A DNA stretch of 64,000 bases from Ehretia macrophylla (GCA_037974665.1 CM075770.1:61391850-61455849), one strand, 5' to 3'. Shown: positions 1 through 14,261, counted from the stretch's first letter. Numbers and translations are program-made. The notes: generated from the sequence alone by a model not told the origin.

Positions 1-245
1 AAAAATTAAAAGTTTGGTCACTAATAGATATGAAGGGGCAACAAATTAAAAATATAAATCAAATTAGTTATATAAATAAATAAATTCTTTTATTTAGTAT
101 AAAATTAATAATATAAATCAAATGTTATTTTTAGATAATATAAAACATATTTACAAAATTTAATGCTAAATAAATTAATTATTTAATATAAAATAAATTA
201 ATTTATAATTTATTATAACAAATGTTAGTTTTTGAATTGCATTTT

Positions 246-3109
246 GTAGCCCCGTGGCACCAATTGGCCACCAAACGGCGACAAAAAGTAAATATTTGGT
301 GGCCATTTGGTCGCCAATTGATATGATGGGGCTAAAAATTAAAAATATAAATCAAATTGTTTATATAAATAAATCAATTCATTTATTTATAATAAGATTA
401 ATAATATAAATCAAAAGTTGTTTTTAGATAATATAAAACATATTTACAAAATTTAAGGTTAAATAAATTAAGTTATTTAATATAAAATTAATTAATTTAT
501 AATTTATTATAACAAATTTTTGTTTTTGAATACCATCTTGTAGCCTAGTAGTGGCGATTGACAACCAAACGGCGACAAAACGTTAAAGGTCGATCGCTAA
601 TAGATATGAAGGGGCTACAAATTAAAAATATAAATTAAATTGTTTATATAAATAAATTAATTCATTTATTTAGAATAAAATTAATAATATAAATCAAAAG
701 TTGTTTTTAGATAATATAAAACATATTTACAAAATTTAATGTTAAATAAATTTAGGTATTTAATATTAAATTAATTAATTTATAATATATTATAACAAAA
801 TTTTGTTTTTGAATACCATTTTGTAGCCCCATGGTGGCCATTTGCCACCAAACGGCAACAAAAAGTAAAAGTTTGGTGGTCATTTGGTCGCCAATAGATA
901 TGAAGGGTCTATAAATTAAAAATATAAATCAAATTGTTTATATAAATTAATAAATTCATTTATTTACAATAAAATTAATAATATATATCAATAGTTGGTT
1001 TTAGATAATATAAAACCTATTTACAAAATTTAAAGTTAAATAAATTTAGTTATTTAATATAAAATTAATTAATATATAATTTATTATAACAAAATTCTGT
1101 TTTTGAATACCATTTTGTAGCCCCGTGGTGGCCATTGGCCAACAAACGCCGACAAAAAGTAAAAGTTTGGTGGCTATTTGGTCGCCAATAGATATGAAGG
1201 GAATACAAATGAAAAATATAATTCAAATTGTTTTTATAAATAAATAAATTCATTTATTCTGAATAAAATTAATAATATAAATCAAAAGTAGGTTTTAGAT
1301 AATGTAAAACGTATTTAAAAATTTTAATGTTAAATAAATTTAGTTATTTTTGTAAAATTAATTAATTCATAATTTATTATATCAAATTTTAGTTTTCGAA
1401 CACCATTTTATAGTCCCGTGGTGGCGATTGGCTACCAAACGGTGATAAAAATTAAAAGTTTGGTGGCCATTTGGTCGCTAATAGATATGAAGGGGGTACA
1501 AATTAAGAATATAAATCAAATTGTTCATATAAATAAATAAATTATTTTATTTAAAATAAAATTAATAATATAAATGAAAAGTTTTTTTTAGAGAATATAA
1601 AACATATTTACAAAATTTAATGTTAAATAAATTAAGTTATTTAATATAAAATTAATTAATTAATAATTTATTATAACAAATTTTATTTTTTGAATACCAT
1701 CTTGTTGCCCAGTGGTGGCTATTGGCCACCAAACAGCGACAAAAAGTAAAAGTTCGGTCGCTAATAGATATGAAGGGTCTATAAATTAAAAATATAAATC
1801 AAATTATTTATAGTAAAAGTTCGGTCGCTAATATAATCAAAAGTTGGTTTTAGATAATATAAAACATATTTACAAAATTTAATGTTAAATAAATTTAGTT
1901 ATTTAATATAAAATTAAATAATTTATAATTTATTATAACAAATTTTAGTTTTTGAATACCATTTTGTAGCCCCGTGGTAGCCATTAGCCACCAAACGGCG
2001 ACAAAAAGTAAAAGTTTGGTGGCCTTTTGGTCGCCAATAGATATGAAGGAGCTACAAATAAAAAATATAAATCAAATTGTTTATATAAATAAATAAATTC
2101 ATTTATTTAGATTAAAACTAATAATATAAATCGAAAGTAGTTTTTAAATAATATAAAACTTATTTACAAACTTTAATGTTAAATAAATTTAGTTATTTAA
2201 TATAAAATTAATTAATTTATAATTTATTATTACAAATTTTAGTTTTTGAATTCAATTTTGTAGCCCCATGGTGGCCATTGGCCACCAAACGGCGACAAAA
2301 AGTAAAAGTTTGGTCGCTAATAGATATGAATGGGCTACAAATTAAAAATGTAAATCAAATTGTTTATATAAATAAATAAATTCATTTATTTAGAATAAAA
2401 TTAATAATATAAATCAAAAGTTATTTTTAGATAATGTAAAACATATTTACAAAATTTAATGTTAAATAAATTAAGTTATTTAATATAAAATTAATTAATT
2501 TATAATTTATTATAACAAATTTTAGTTTTTGAATACCATTTTATAGTCCCGTGGTGGCGATTGGCCACCAAACAGAGACAAAAAGTAAAAGTTTGGTCGC
2601 TAATAGATATGAAGGGGCTACAAATTAGAAATATAAATCAAATTGTTTATATAAATAAATAAATTCATTTATTTAGAATAAAATTAATAATATATATCGA
2701 AAGTTGTTTTTAGATAACATAAAACATATTTAGAAAATTTAAAGTTAAATAAATTTATTTATTTAATATAAAATTAATTAATTTATAATTTACAATTACA
2801 AATTTTAGTTTTTTGAATACCATTTTGTAGCCCCGTGGTGGCCATTGGCCACCAAACGGAGAAAAAAATTAAAAGTTTGGTCGCTAATCGATATGAAGGG
2901 GCAACAAATTAAAAAAATTAAATCAAATTACTTATATAAATAAATAAATTCTTTTATTTAGCATAAAATTAATAATATAAATCAAATGTTATTTTTAGAT
3001 AATATAAAACATTTTTACAAAATTTAATGCTAAATAAATTATTTATTTAATATAAAATAAATTAATTTATAATTTATTATAACAAATTTTAGTTTTTGAA
3101 TTGCATTTT
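246..3109. repeat. Higher-order repeat copy 1 (rearranged)
   Basis: I labelled monomer types by private variants. The order here is A (about 246), B (540), H-like (823), I-like (1117), F-like (1411), C (1704), D (1966), then three related monomers X1-X3 (about 2260, 2543, 2827) before the next A. It lacks G and E of the canonical nine-mer. After C, near 1810, a monomer is internally rearranged: a TAAAAGTTCGGTCGCTAATA segment is repeated and most of one monomer is missing. Confidence 0.7.
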
Positions 3110-6100
3110 GTAGACCCATGGCAGCGATTGGCCACCAAACGGTGAAAAAAGTAAATATTTGGTGGCCATTTGGTCGCCAATTGATATGATGGGGCTAAAA
3201 ATTAAAAATATAAATCATATTTTTTATATAAATAAATCAATTCATTTATTTATAATAATATTAATAATATAAAACAAAAGTTGTTTTAAGATAATATAAA
3301 ACATATTTTCAAAATTTAATGTTAAATAAATTAAGTTATTTAATATAAAATTATTTAATTTACAATTTATTATAACAAATTTTTGTTTTTGAATACCATC
3401 TTGTAGCCTAGTGGTGGCGATTGACCACCAAACGGTGACAAAAAGTTAAAGTTCGGTCGCTAATAGATATGAAAGGGCTACAAATTAAAAATATAAATTA
3501 AATTGTTTTTATAAATAAATAAATTAATTTATTTAGAATAAAATTTATAATATAAATCAAAAGTTGCTTTTAGATAATATAAAACATATTTACAAAATTT
3601 AAGGTTAAATAAATTAAGTTATTTAATATAAATTAATTAATTTATAATTTATTATAACAAATTTTTGTTTTTGAATACCTTCTTGTAGCCTAGTGGTGGC
3701 GATTGACCACCAAACAGCGACAAAATGTTAAAGTTCGGTCGCCACTAGATATGAAAGGGCTAAAAATGAAAAATATAAATTAAATTGTTTATATAAATAA
3801 ATCAATTCATTTATTTAGAATAAAATTAATAATATAAATCAAAAGTTGTTTTTAGATAATATAAAACTTATTTACAAAATTTAATGTTAAATAAATTTAG
3901 TTATTAATATAAAATTAATTATTTTATAATTTATTATAACAAATTTTAGTTTTTGAAGACCATTTTGTAGCCCCGAGGTGGCCATTGGCCACCAAACGAC
4001 GAAAAAAGTAAAATTTTGGTGGTCATTTGATCGCCAATAGATATAAAGGGGCTATAAATTAAAAATATAAATCAAATTGTTTATATAAATAAATAAATTC
4101 ATTTATTTAGAATAAAATTAATAATATATATCAAAAGTTGGTTTGAGATAATATAAAAGATATTTACAAAATTTAATGTTAAATAAATTTAATTATTTAA
4201 TATAAAATTAAATAATTTATAATTTATTATAACAAATTCTAGTTTTTGAATTCATTTTGAAGCCCCGTGGTGGCCATTGGCCACCAAACGGCGACAAAAA
4301 GGTAAAAGTTTGGTAGCCATTTGGTTGCCAATAGATATGAAGGGGCTATAAATTAAAAATATAAATCAAATTACTTATATAAATAAATAAATTCATTGAT
4401 TTAGAATAAAATTAATAATATAAATCAAAAGTAGCTTTTAGAAGATAAAAAACATATTTACAAAATTTAATGTTAAATAAATTTAGTTATTTAATATAAA
4501 ATTAATTAAGATATAATTTATTATAACAAATTTTAGTTTTTGAATACCATTTTGTAGTCCCGTGGTGGCCATTGGCCGCCAAACGGCGCAAAAAGTAAAA
4601 GTTTGGTGGCTATTTGGTTGCTAATAGATATGAAGGGGCTACAAATTAAGAATATAAATCAAATTGTTCATATAAATAAATAAATTCATTTTTTTACAAT
4701 AAAATTAATAATATAAATCAACAGTTTTTTTTAGATAATATAAAACATATTTACAAAATTTAATGTTAAATAAATTTAGTTATTTAATATAAAATTAATT
4801 ATTTTATAATTTATTAAAACAAATTTTAGTTTTTGAATACCATCTTGTTGCCCAGTGGTGGCCATTGGCCACCAAACGGCAACAAAAAGTAAAAGTTTGG
4901 TCGCTAATAGATATGAAGGGGCTATAAATTAAAAATATAAATCAAATTGTTTATATAAATAAATAAATTCATTTATATAGAATAAAAATAATAATATAAA
5001 TCAAAAGTTATTTTTAGATAATATAAAACATATTTACAAAATTTAATGTTAAAAAAAAATTAGTTATTTAATATAAAATTAATTAATTTATAATTTATTA
5101 TTACAAATTTTAGTTTTTGAATACCATTTTGTAGCCCCGTGGTGGTCATTGGCCACCAAACGGCGACAAAAAGTAAAAGTTTGGTGGCCATTGGATCGCC
5201 ACAAGATATGAAGGGGCTACAAATTAAAAATATAATCAAATTGTTTATATAAAAAATAAATTCATTTAATTAGAATAAAATTAATAATATAATCAAAAGT
5301 TGGTTTTAGATAATATAAAACATATTTACAAAATTTAATGTTAAATATATTTAGTCATTTAATATAAAATCAAATAATTTATACTTTATTATAACAAATT
5401 TTAGTTTTTGAATACCATTTTGTAGCCCCGTGGTAGCCATTAGCCACCAAACGGTGACAAAAAGTAAAAGTTTGGTGGCCTTTTGGTCGCCAATAGATAT
5501 GAAGTTGTTGCAAATAAAAAATATAAATCAAATTGTTTATAAAAATAAATAAATTCATTTATTTAGAATAAAATTAATAAGATTATTCAAAAATAGTTTT
5601 TAGATAATATAAAACATATTTACAAAATTTAATGTTACATAAATTTAGTTATTTAATATAAAATTAATTAATTTATAAATTTATTATAAGAAATTTTTAT
5701 TTTTGAACACCATTTTGTGGCCCCGTGGAGGTCATTGGTCACCAAAAGGCGACAAAAAGTAAAAGTTTGGTGGCCATTTGGTTACCAATTGATATGAAGG
5801 GGCTATAAATTAAAAATATAAATCAAATTGGTTATATAAATAAATAAATTCATTTATGTAGAATAAAATTAATAATATAAATTTAAAGTTGTTTTTAGAT
5901 AATATAAAACATATTTACAAAATTTAATGTTAAATAAATTTGGTTATTTAATATAAAATTAATCAATTTGTAATTTGTTATAACAAATTTTTGTTTTTGA
6001 ATACCATTTTGTGGCCCCGTGGAGGTCATTGGTCACCAAAAGGCGACAAAAAGTAAAAGTTTGGTGGCCATTTGGTTACCAATTGATATGAAGGGGCTAT

Positions 6101-6304
6101 AAATTAAAAATATAAATCAAATTGGTTATATAAATAAATAAATTCATTTATGTAGAATAAAATTAATAATATAAATTTAAAGTTGTTTTTAGATAATATA
6201 AAACATATTTACAAAATTTAATGTTAAATAAATTTGGTTATTAAATATAAAATTAATCAATTTGTAATTTATTATAACAAATTTTTGTTTTTGAATAGCA
6301 TTTT
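3110..6304. repeat. Higher-order repeat copy 2 (11 monomers)
   Basis: The order is A-B-B-H-I-F-C-G-D-E-E. It matches the canonical nine-mer plus local duplications of B (about 3410 and 3687) and E (about 5717 and 6013). The two E monomers are almost identical over about 297 bp, pointing to a recent duplication. Type A carries GTAAATATTTGG and a GATATGATGGGGCTAAAAATT end. Type E carries GGTCACCAAAAGGCGAC. Confidence 0.75.
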
Positions 6305-9300
6305 GTAGCCCCGTGCCGGCGATTGGCCACCAAACAGCGACAAAAAGTAAATATTTGGTAGCCATTTGGTCACCAATTGATATAAAGGGGCAAAAAATTA
6401 AAAAAATAAATCAAATTGTTTATATAAATAAATCAATTCATTTATTTATAATAATATTAATAATATAAATCAAAAGTCGTTTTTAGATAATATAAAACAT
6501 ATTTACAAAATTTAATGTTAAATAAATTAAGTTATTTAATATAAAATTAATTAATTTATAATTTATTATAACAAAATTTTGTTTTTGAATACCATCTTGT
6601 AGCCTAGTGGTGGCGATTGACCACCAAACGGCGACAAAAAGTTAAAGGTCGATCGCTAATAGATATGAAGCGGCTACAAATTAAAAGTATAAATTAAATT
6701 GTTTATATTAATAAATTAATTCATTTATTTCAAATAAAATTAATAATCTAAATCAAAAGTTGTTATAAGATAATATAAAACATATTTACAAAATTTAATG
6801 TTAAATAAAAATAGTTATTTAATATAAATTTAATTATTTTATAATTTATTATAACAAATTTTAGTTTTTGAATACCATTTTGTAGCCCCGTGGTGGCCAT
6901 TGGCCACCAAACGGTGACAAAAAGTAAAAGTTTGGTGGCCATTGGATCTCCACTAGATATGAAGGGGCTACAAATTAAAAATATAATCAAATTCTTTATA
7001 TAAAAAATAAATTCATTTATTTAGAATAAAATTAATAATATAATAAAAAGTTGGTTTTAGATAATATAAAATATTTTTACAAAATTTAATGTTAAATAAA
7101 TTTAGTTATTTAATATAAAATTAAATAATTTATAATTTATTATAACAAAATTTAGTTTTTGAATACCATTTTGTAGCCCCGTGGTAGCCATTAGCCACCA
7201 AACGGCGACAAAAAGTATAAGTTTGGTGGCCTTTTGGTCGCCAATAGATATGATGGAGTTACAAATAAACAATATAAATCAAAATGTTTATATAAATAAA
7301 TAAATTCATTTACTTAGAATAAAATTAATAAGATAAAACAAAATTAGTTTTTGAATCCATTTTGTAGCCCCGTGGTAGCCATTAGCCACCAAACGGCGAC
7401 AAAAAGTATAAGTTTGGTGGCCTTTTGGTCGCCAATAGATATGATGGAGTTACAAATAAAAAATATAAATCAAATTGTTTATATAAATAAATTAATTAAT
7501 TTATTTAGAATAAAATTAATAATAAATATCAAAAGTTGGTTTTAGATAATATAAAACATATTTACAAAATTTAATGTTAAATAAATTTAATTATTTAATA
7601 TAAAATTAAATAATTTATAATTTATTATAACAAAATTTAGTTTTTGAATCCATTTTGTAGCCCCGTGGTGGCCATTGGCCACCAAAAGTAGACAAAAAGT
7701 AAAAGTTTGGCGGCCATTTGGTCGCCAATAGATATGAAGGGACTACAAATTAAAAATATAAATCAAATTATTTATATAAATAAATAAATTCATTGATTTA
7801 GAATAAAATTAATAATATAAATCAAAAGTAGCTTTTAGATAATATAAAACATATTTACGAAATTCAAAGTTAAATAAATTTAGTTATTTAATATAAAATT
7901 AATTAAGATATAATTTATTATAACAAATTTTAGTTTTTGAATACCATTTTGTAGACCCGTGATGGCCATTGGCCGCCAAACGGCGCAAAAAGGAAAAGTT
8001 TGGTGGCTATTTGGTCGCTAATAGATATGAAGGGGCTACAAATTAAGAATATAAATCAAATTGTTCATATAAATAAATAAATTCATTTATTTAAAATAAA
8101 ATTAATAATATAAATGAAAAGTTTTTTTAGATAATATAAAACATATTTACAAAATTTAATGTTAAATAAATTAAGTTATTTAATATAAAATTAATTAATT
8201 AATAATTTATTATAACAAAATTTAGTTTTTGAGTACCATCTTGTTGCCCAGTGGTGGCTATTGGCCACCAAACGGCGACAAAAAGTAAAAGTTCGGTCGC
8301 TAATAGATATGAAGGGGCTATAAATTAAAAATATAAATCAAATTATTTATAATAAAAGTTCGGTCGCTAATATAATCAAAAGTTGGTTTTAGATAATATA
8401 AAACATATTTACAAAATTTAATGTTAAATTAATTTATTTACTTAATATAAAATTAAATAATTTATAATTTATTATAACAAATTTTAGTTTTTGAATACCA
8501 TTTTGTAGCCCCGTGGTAGCCATTAGCCACCAAACGGCGACAAAAAGTAAAAGTTTGGTGGCCTTTTGGTTGCCAATAGATATGAAGGAGCTACAAATAA
8601 AAAATATAAATCAAATTGTTTATATAAATAAATAAATTCATTTATTTAGAATAAAACTAATAATATAAATTAAAAAATATTTTTTAAATAATATAAAACA
8701 TATTTACAAAATTTAATGTTAAAAAAATTTAGTTATTTAATATAAAATTAATTAATTTATAATTTATTATTACAAATTTTAGTTTTTAAATACCATTTTG
8801 TAGCCCCGTGGTGGCCATTGGCCACCAAACGGGGACAAAAAGTAAAAGTTTGGTCGCTAATAGATATGATGGGGAAACAAATTAAAAATATAAATCAAAT
8901 TGTTTATATAAATAAATAAATTCTTTTATTTAGCATAAAATTAATAATATAAATCAAATGTTATTTTTAGATAATATAAAACATATTTACAAAATTTAAT
9001 GTTAAATAAATTAATTATTTAATATAAAATTGATTAATTTATAATTTATTATAACAAATTTTACTTTTTCAATAACATTTTGTAGCCCCGTGGTGGCGAT
9101 TGGCCACCAAACGACGATAAAAAGTAAAAGTTTGGTCGCTAATAGATATGAAGGGGCTACAAATTAGAAATATAAATCAAATTGTTTATATAAATAAATA
9201 AATTCATTTATTTAGAATAAAATTAATAATATATATCGAAAGTTGTTTTTAGATAACATAAAACATATTTAGAAAATTTAAAGTTAAATAAATTTATTTA

Positions 9301-9646
9301 TTTAATATAAAATTAATTAATTTATAATTTACAATTACAAATTTTTGTTTTTGAATACCATTTTGTAGCCCCGTGGTGGCCATTGGCCACCAAACAGGGA
9401 AAAAAATTAAAAGTTTGGTCGCTAATCGATATGAAGGGGCAACAAATTAAAAAAATAAATCAAATTACTTATATAAATAAATAAATTCTTTTATTTAGCA
9501 TAAAATTAATAATATAAATCAAATGTTATTTTTAGATAATATAAAACATATTTACAAATTTTAATGCTAAATAAATTAATTATTTATTATAAAATAAATT
9601 AATTTATAATTTATTATAACAAATTTTAGTTTTTGAATTGCATTTT
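6305..9646. repeat. Higher-order repeat copy 3 (rearranged)
   Basis: The order is A-B-G-D-(short D)-I-F-C-D-X1-X2-X3. The short D near 7330-7440 is a fused monomer of about 200 bp that repeats the D box after a junction at about 7345. The C-to-X3 part (about 8237-9646) shares private variants with about 1704-3109, including the same rearranged monomer near 8350 and the same ACATAAAACATATTTAGAAAA block. Confidence 0.72.
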
Positions 9647-12263
9647 GTAGCCCCGTGGTAGCGATTGGCCACCAAACGGCGACAAAAAGTAAATATCTTG
9701 TGGCCATTTGGTCGCCAATTGATATGATGGGGCTAAAAATTAAAAAGATAAATCATATTGTTTATATAAATAAATCAATTCATTTATTTATAATAAGATT
9801 AATAATATGAATCAAAAGTTGTTTTTAGATAATATAAAATATATTTACAAAATTTAATGTTAAATAAATTTATTTATTTAATATAAAATTAATTAATTTA
9901 TAAATTATTATAACAAAATTTTGTTTTTGAATGCATTTTGTAGCCCCGTGGTGGCAATTGGCCAACAAACGGCGACAAAAAGTTAAAGTTCGGTCGTGAA
10001 TAGATATGAAGGGGCTACAAATTAAAAATATAAATTAAATTGTTTTTATAAATAAATTAATTCATTTATTTAGAATAAAATTTATAATATAAATCAAAAG
10101 TTGTTTTTAGATAATATAAAACATATTTACCAAATTTAATGTTAAATAAATTTAGCTGTTTAATATAAAATTAATTATTTTATAGTTTATTATAACAAAT
10201 TTTAGTTTTTGAATACCATTTTGTAGCCCCGTGGTGGCCATTGGCCACCAAACGGCGACAAAAAGTAAAAGTTTGGTGGTCATTAGATCGCCAATTGATA
10301 TGAAGGGGCTACAAATTAAAAATATAAATCAAATTGTTTATATAAATAAATAAATTCATTTATTTAAATAAAATTAAAAATATATATCAAAAGTTGGTTT
10401 TAGATAATATAAAAGATATTTACAAAATTTAATGTTAAATAAATTTAATTATTTAATATAAAATTAAATAATTTATAATTTATTATAACAAATTTTAGTT
10501 TTTGAATCTATTTTGATGCCCCGTGGTGGCCATTGGCCAACAAACGGCGACAAAAGGTAAAAGTTTGGTGGCCATTTGGTCGCCAATAGATAAGAAGGGG
10601 CAACAAATTAAAAATATAAATCAAATTATTTATATAAATAAATAAATTCATTTATTTAGAATAAAAGTAATAATATAAATCAAAATTAGCTTTCAGATAA
10701 TATAAAACATATTTACAAAATTTAATGTTAAATAAATTTAGGTATTTAATATAAAATTAATTAACATATAATTTATTATAACAAATTTTAGTTTTTGAAT
10801 ACAATTTTGTAGCCCCGTGGTAGCCATTGGCCGCCAAACGGCGCAAAAAGTAAAAGTTTGGTGGCTATTTTGTCCCTAATAGATATGAAGGGGCTGCAAA
10901 TTAAGAATATAAATCAAATTGTTCATATAAAAAAATAAATTCATTTATTTACAAAAAAATTAATAATATAATTCAAAAGTTTTTTTTAGATAATATAAAA
11001 CATATTTGCAAAATTTAATGTTAAATAAATTAAGTTATTTAATATAAAATTAATTAATTTATAATTTATTATAACAAATTTTAGTTTTTGAATAGCATGT
11101 TGTTGCCCAGTGGTGGCCATTGGCCACCAAACGGCGACAAAATGTAAAAGTTTGGTCGCTAATAGATATGAAGGGCTGTAAATTAAAAATATAAATCAAA
11201 TTGCTTATATAAATAAATAAAGTCATTTATTTAGAATAAAATTAATAATATAAATCAAAAGTTATTTTTAGATAATATAAAACATATTTAGAAAATTTAA
11301 TGTTAAAAAAAGTTTAGTTATTTAATATAAAATTAATTATTTTATAATTAATTATTACAAATTTTAGTTTTTGAATACCATTTTGTAGCCTGGTGGTGGC
11401 CGTTGGCCACCAAACGGTGACAAAAAGTAAAAGTTTGGTGGCCATTGGATCTCCACTAGATATGAAGGGGCTACAAATTAAAAATATAATCAAATTCTTT
11501 ATATAAAAAATAAATTCATTTATTTAGAATAAAATTAATAATATAATCAAAAGTTGGTTTTAGATAATATAAAACATATTTACAAAATTTAATGTTAAAT
11601 AAATTTAGTTATTTATTATAAAATTAAATAATTTATAATTTATTATAACAAATTTTAGTTTTTGAATACCATTTTGTAGCCCCGTGGTTGCCATTAGCCA
11701 CCAAACGGCGACAAAAAGTAAAAGTTTGGTGGCCTTTTGATCGCCAATAGATATGATGGAGTTACAAATAAAAAATATAAATCAAATTGTTTCTATAAAT
11801 AAATAAATTCATTTATTTAGAATAAAATTAATAAGATAAATGAAAAATAGTTTTTAGATAATATAAAACATATTTACAAAATTTAATGTTACATAAATTT
11901 AGTTATTTAATATAAAATTTATTAATTTATAATTGATTATAACAAATTTTTGTTTTTGAATACCATTTTGAGGCCCCGTGGACGGCATTGGTCACCAAAA
12001 GGCGACAAAAAGTAAAAGTTTGGTGGCCATTTGTTCGCCAATTGATATGAAAGGGCTATAAATTAAAAATATAAATCAAATTGGTTATATAAATAAATAA
12101 ATTCATTTATTTAGAATAAAATTAATAATATAAATTAAAAGTTATTTTTAGATAATATAAAACATATTTACAAAATTTAATGCTAAATAAATTTGGTTAT
12201 TTAATATAAAATTAATTAATTTGTAATTTATTATAAGAAATTTTCGTTTTTGAATAGCATTTT
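9647..12263. repeat. Higher-order repeat copy 4, canonical nine-mer (2617 bp)
   Basis: This is the clearest unit: A 9647, B 9940, H 10223, I 10515, F 10809, C 11102, G 11385, D 11676, E 11970, next A 12264. Successive spacings are 283-294 bp. Diagnostic variants are: F, GCCGCCAAACGGCGCAAAAAG and ATTAAGAATATAAATC; C, TTGTTGCCCAGTGGTGG; D, GGTAGCCATTAGCCACC or its TTGCC form with GTGGCCTTTTG; I, TTTGAATC without the usual ACC. Confidence 0.8.
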
Positions 12264-13132
12264 GTAGCCCCGTGGCGGTGATTGGCCACCAAACGGCGAC
12301 AAAAAGTAAATATTTGGTGGCCATTTGGTCGCCAATTGATATGAAGGGGCTAAAAATTAAAAATATAAATCATATTGTTTATATAAATAAATCAATTCAT
12401 TTATTTATAATAAGATTAATAATATAAATCAAAAGTTGTTTTTAGATAATATAAAACATATTTACAAAATTTAATGTTAAATAAATTAAGTTATTTAATA
12501 TAAAATAAATTAATTTATAATTAATTATAACAAATTTTTGTTTTTGAATACCATCTTGTAGCCTAGTGGTGGCGATTGACCACCAAACGGCGACAAAAAG
12601 TTAAAGTTCGGTCGCTAATAGATATGAAGGGGCTACAAATTAAAAATATAAATTAAATTGTTTATATAAATAAATATATAATCCTTTATTTAGAATAAAA
12701 TAAATAATATAAATCTAATGTTGTTTTTACATAATATAAAACATATTCACAAAATTTAATGTCAAATAAATTTAGTTATTTAATATAAAATTAATTAATT
12801 AAAAATTTATTATAACAAATTTTGGTTTTTGAATACCATTTTGTAGCCCCGTGGTAGCGATTGGCCTCCAAACGGTGACAACAGGTAAAAGTTTGGGGGC
12901 CATTTGGTCGCTAATAGATATGAAGGGGCTACAAAATAAAAATATAAATAAAATTGTTTATATCAATAAATAAATTCATTTATTTAGAATAAAATTAATA
13001 ATATATATCAAAAGTTGGTTTTAGATAATATAAAACATATTTACAAAATTTAATGTTAAATAAATTTAATTATTTAATATAAAATTAAATAATTTATAAT
13101 TTATTATAACAAAATTTAGTTTTTGAATCCAT

Positions 13133-13228
13133 TTTGTAGCCCTGTGGTGGCCATTGGCCACCAAACGGCGACAAAAAGTAAAAGTTTGGTGGCCATTTGG
13201 TCGCCAATAGATATGAAGGGGCTACAAA
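13133..13228. repeat. Exemplar 96 bp dyad box of the satellite monomer
   Basis: This near-consensus box shows the symmetry. The outer arms TTTGTAGCCC(C/T) and GGGGCTACAAA are inverted repeats of 11 bp. Inside them are 9 bp unpaired on each side, then 25 bp inner arms starting ATTGGCCACCAAACGG and ending TTTGGTCGCCAAT, which pair at about 20 of 25 positions. The central loop is GTAAAA. The total is 45 + 6 + 45 bp. The same box recurs in most monomers of all three satellite blocks. Whether it forms a cruciform or hairpin is inference. Confidence 0.85.
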
Positions 13229-14261
13229 TTGAAAATATAAATCAAATTATTTATATAAATAAATAAATTCATTGATTTAGAATAAAATTAATAATATAAA
13301 TCAAAATTAGCTTTTAGATAATATAAAACATATTTACAAAATTTAATGTTAAATAAATTTAGTTATTTAATATAAAATTAATTAACATATAATTTATTAT
13401 AACAAATTTTAGTTTTTGAATACCATTTTGTAGCCCCGTGGTGGCCATTGGCCGCCAAACGGCGCAAAAAGTAAAAGTTTGGTGGCTATTTGGTCGCTAA
13501 TAGATATGAAGTGGCTACAAATTAAGAATATAAATCAAATTGTTCATATAAATAAATAAACTCATTTATTTAAAATAAAATATTAATATAAATGAAAGTT
13601 TTTTAGATAATATAAAACATATTTACAAAATTTAATGTTAAATAAATTAAGTTATTTAATATAAAATTAATTAACTTATAATTTAATATAACAAATTTTA
13701 GTTTTTGAATACCATCTTGTTGCCCAGTGGTGGCCATTTGCCACAAAACGGTGACAAAAAGTAAAAGCTTGGTTGCTAATAGATATGAATGGGCTACAAA
13801 TTAAAAATATAAATCAAATTATTTATATAAATAAATAAATTTATTTTATTTAGAATAAAATTAATAATATAAATCAAAATATATTTTTAGATAATATAAA
13901 ACATATTTACAAAATTTAATGTTAAATAAATTTAGTTATTTAATATAAAATTAATTATTTTATAATTTATTATTACAAATTTTAGTTTTTGAATACCATC
14001 TTGTTGCCCAGTGGTGGCCATTTGCCACCAAACGGTGACAAAAAGTAAAAGTTTGGTCGCTAATAGATATGAGGGGGCAATAAATTAAAAAGATAAATCA
14101 AATTATTTATATAAATAAATAAATTCATTTATTTAGAATAAAATAAATAATATAAATCAAAAGTTGTTTTTAGATAATATAAAACATATTTACAAAATTT
14201 AATGTTAAAAAAATTTAGTTATTTAATATAAAATTAATTAATTTATAATTTATTATTACAA

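Noticed and set aside
6763-6990. Recurrent 60-75 residue minus-strand frames beginning MNLF or MIIF in the satellite, also at 1065, 14461, 15329, 18780, 30142 and 60234
   Set aside because: They are translations of the palindrome box of single monomers, broken in most copies, with no start context or codon bias.
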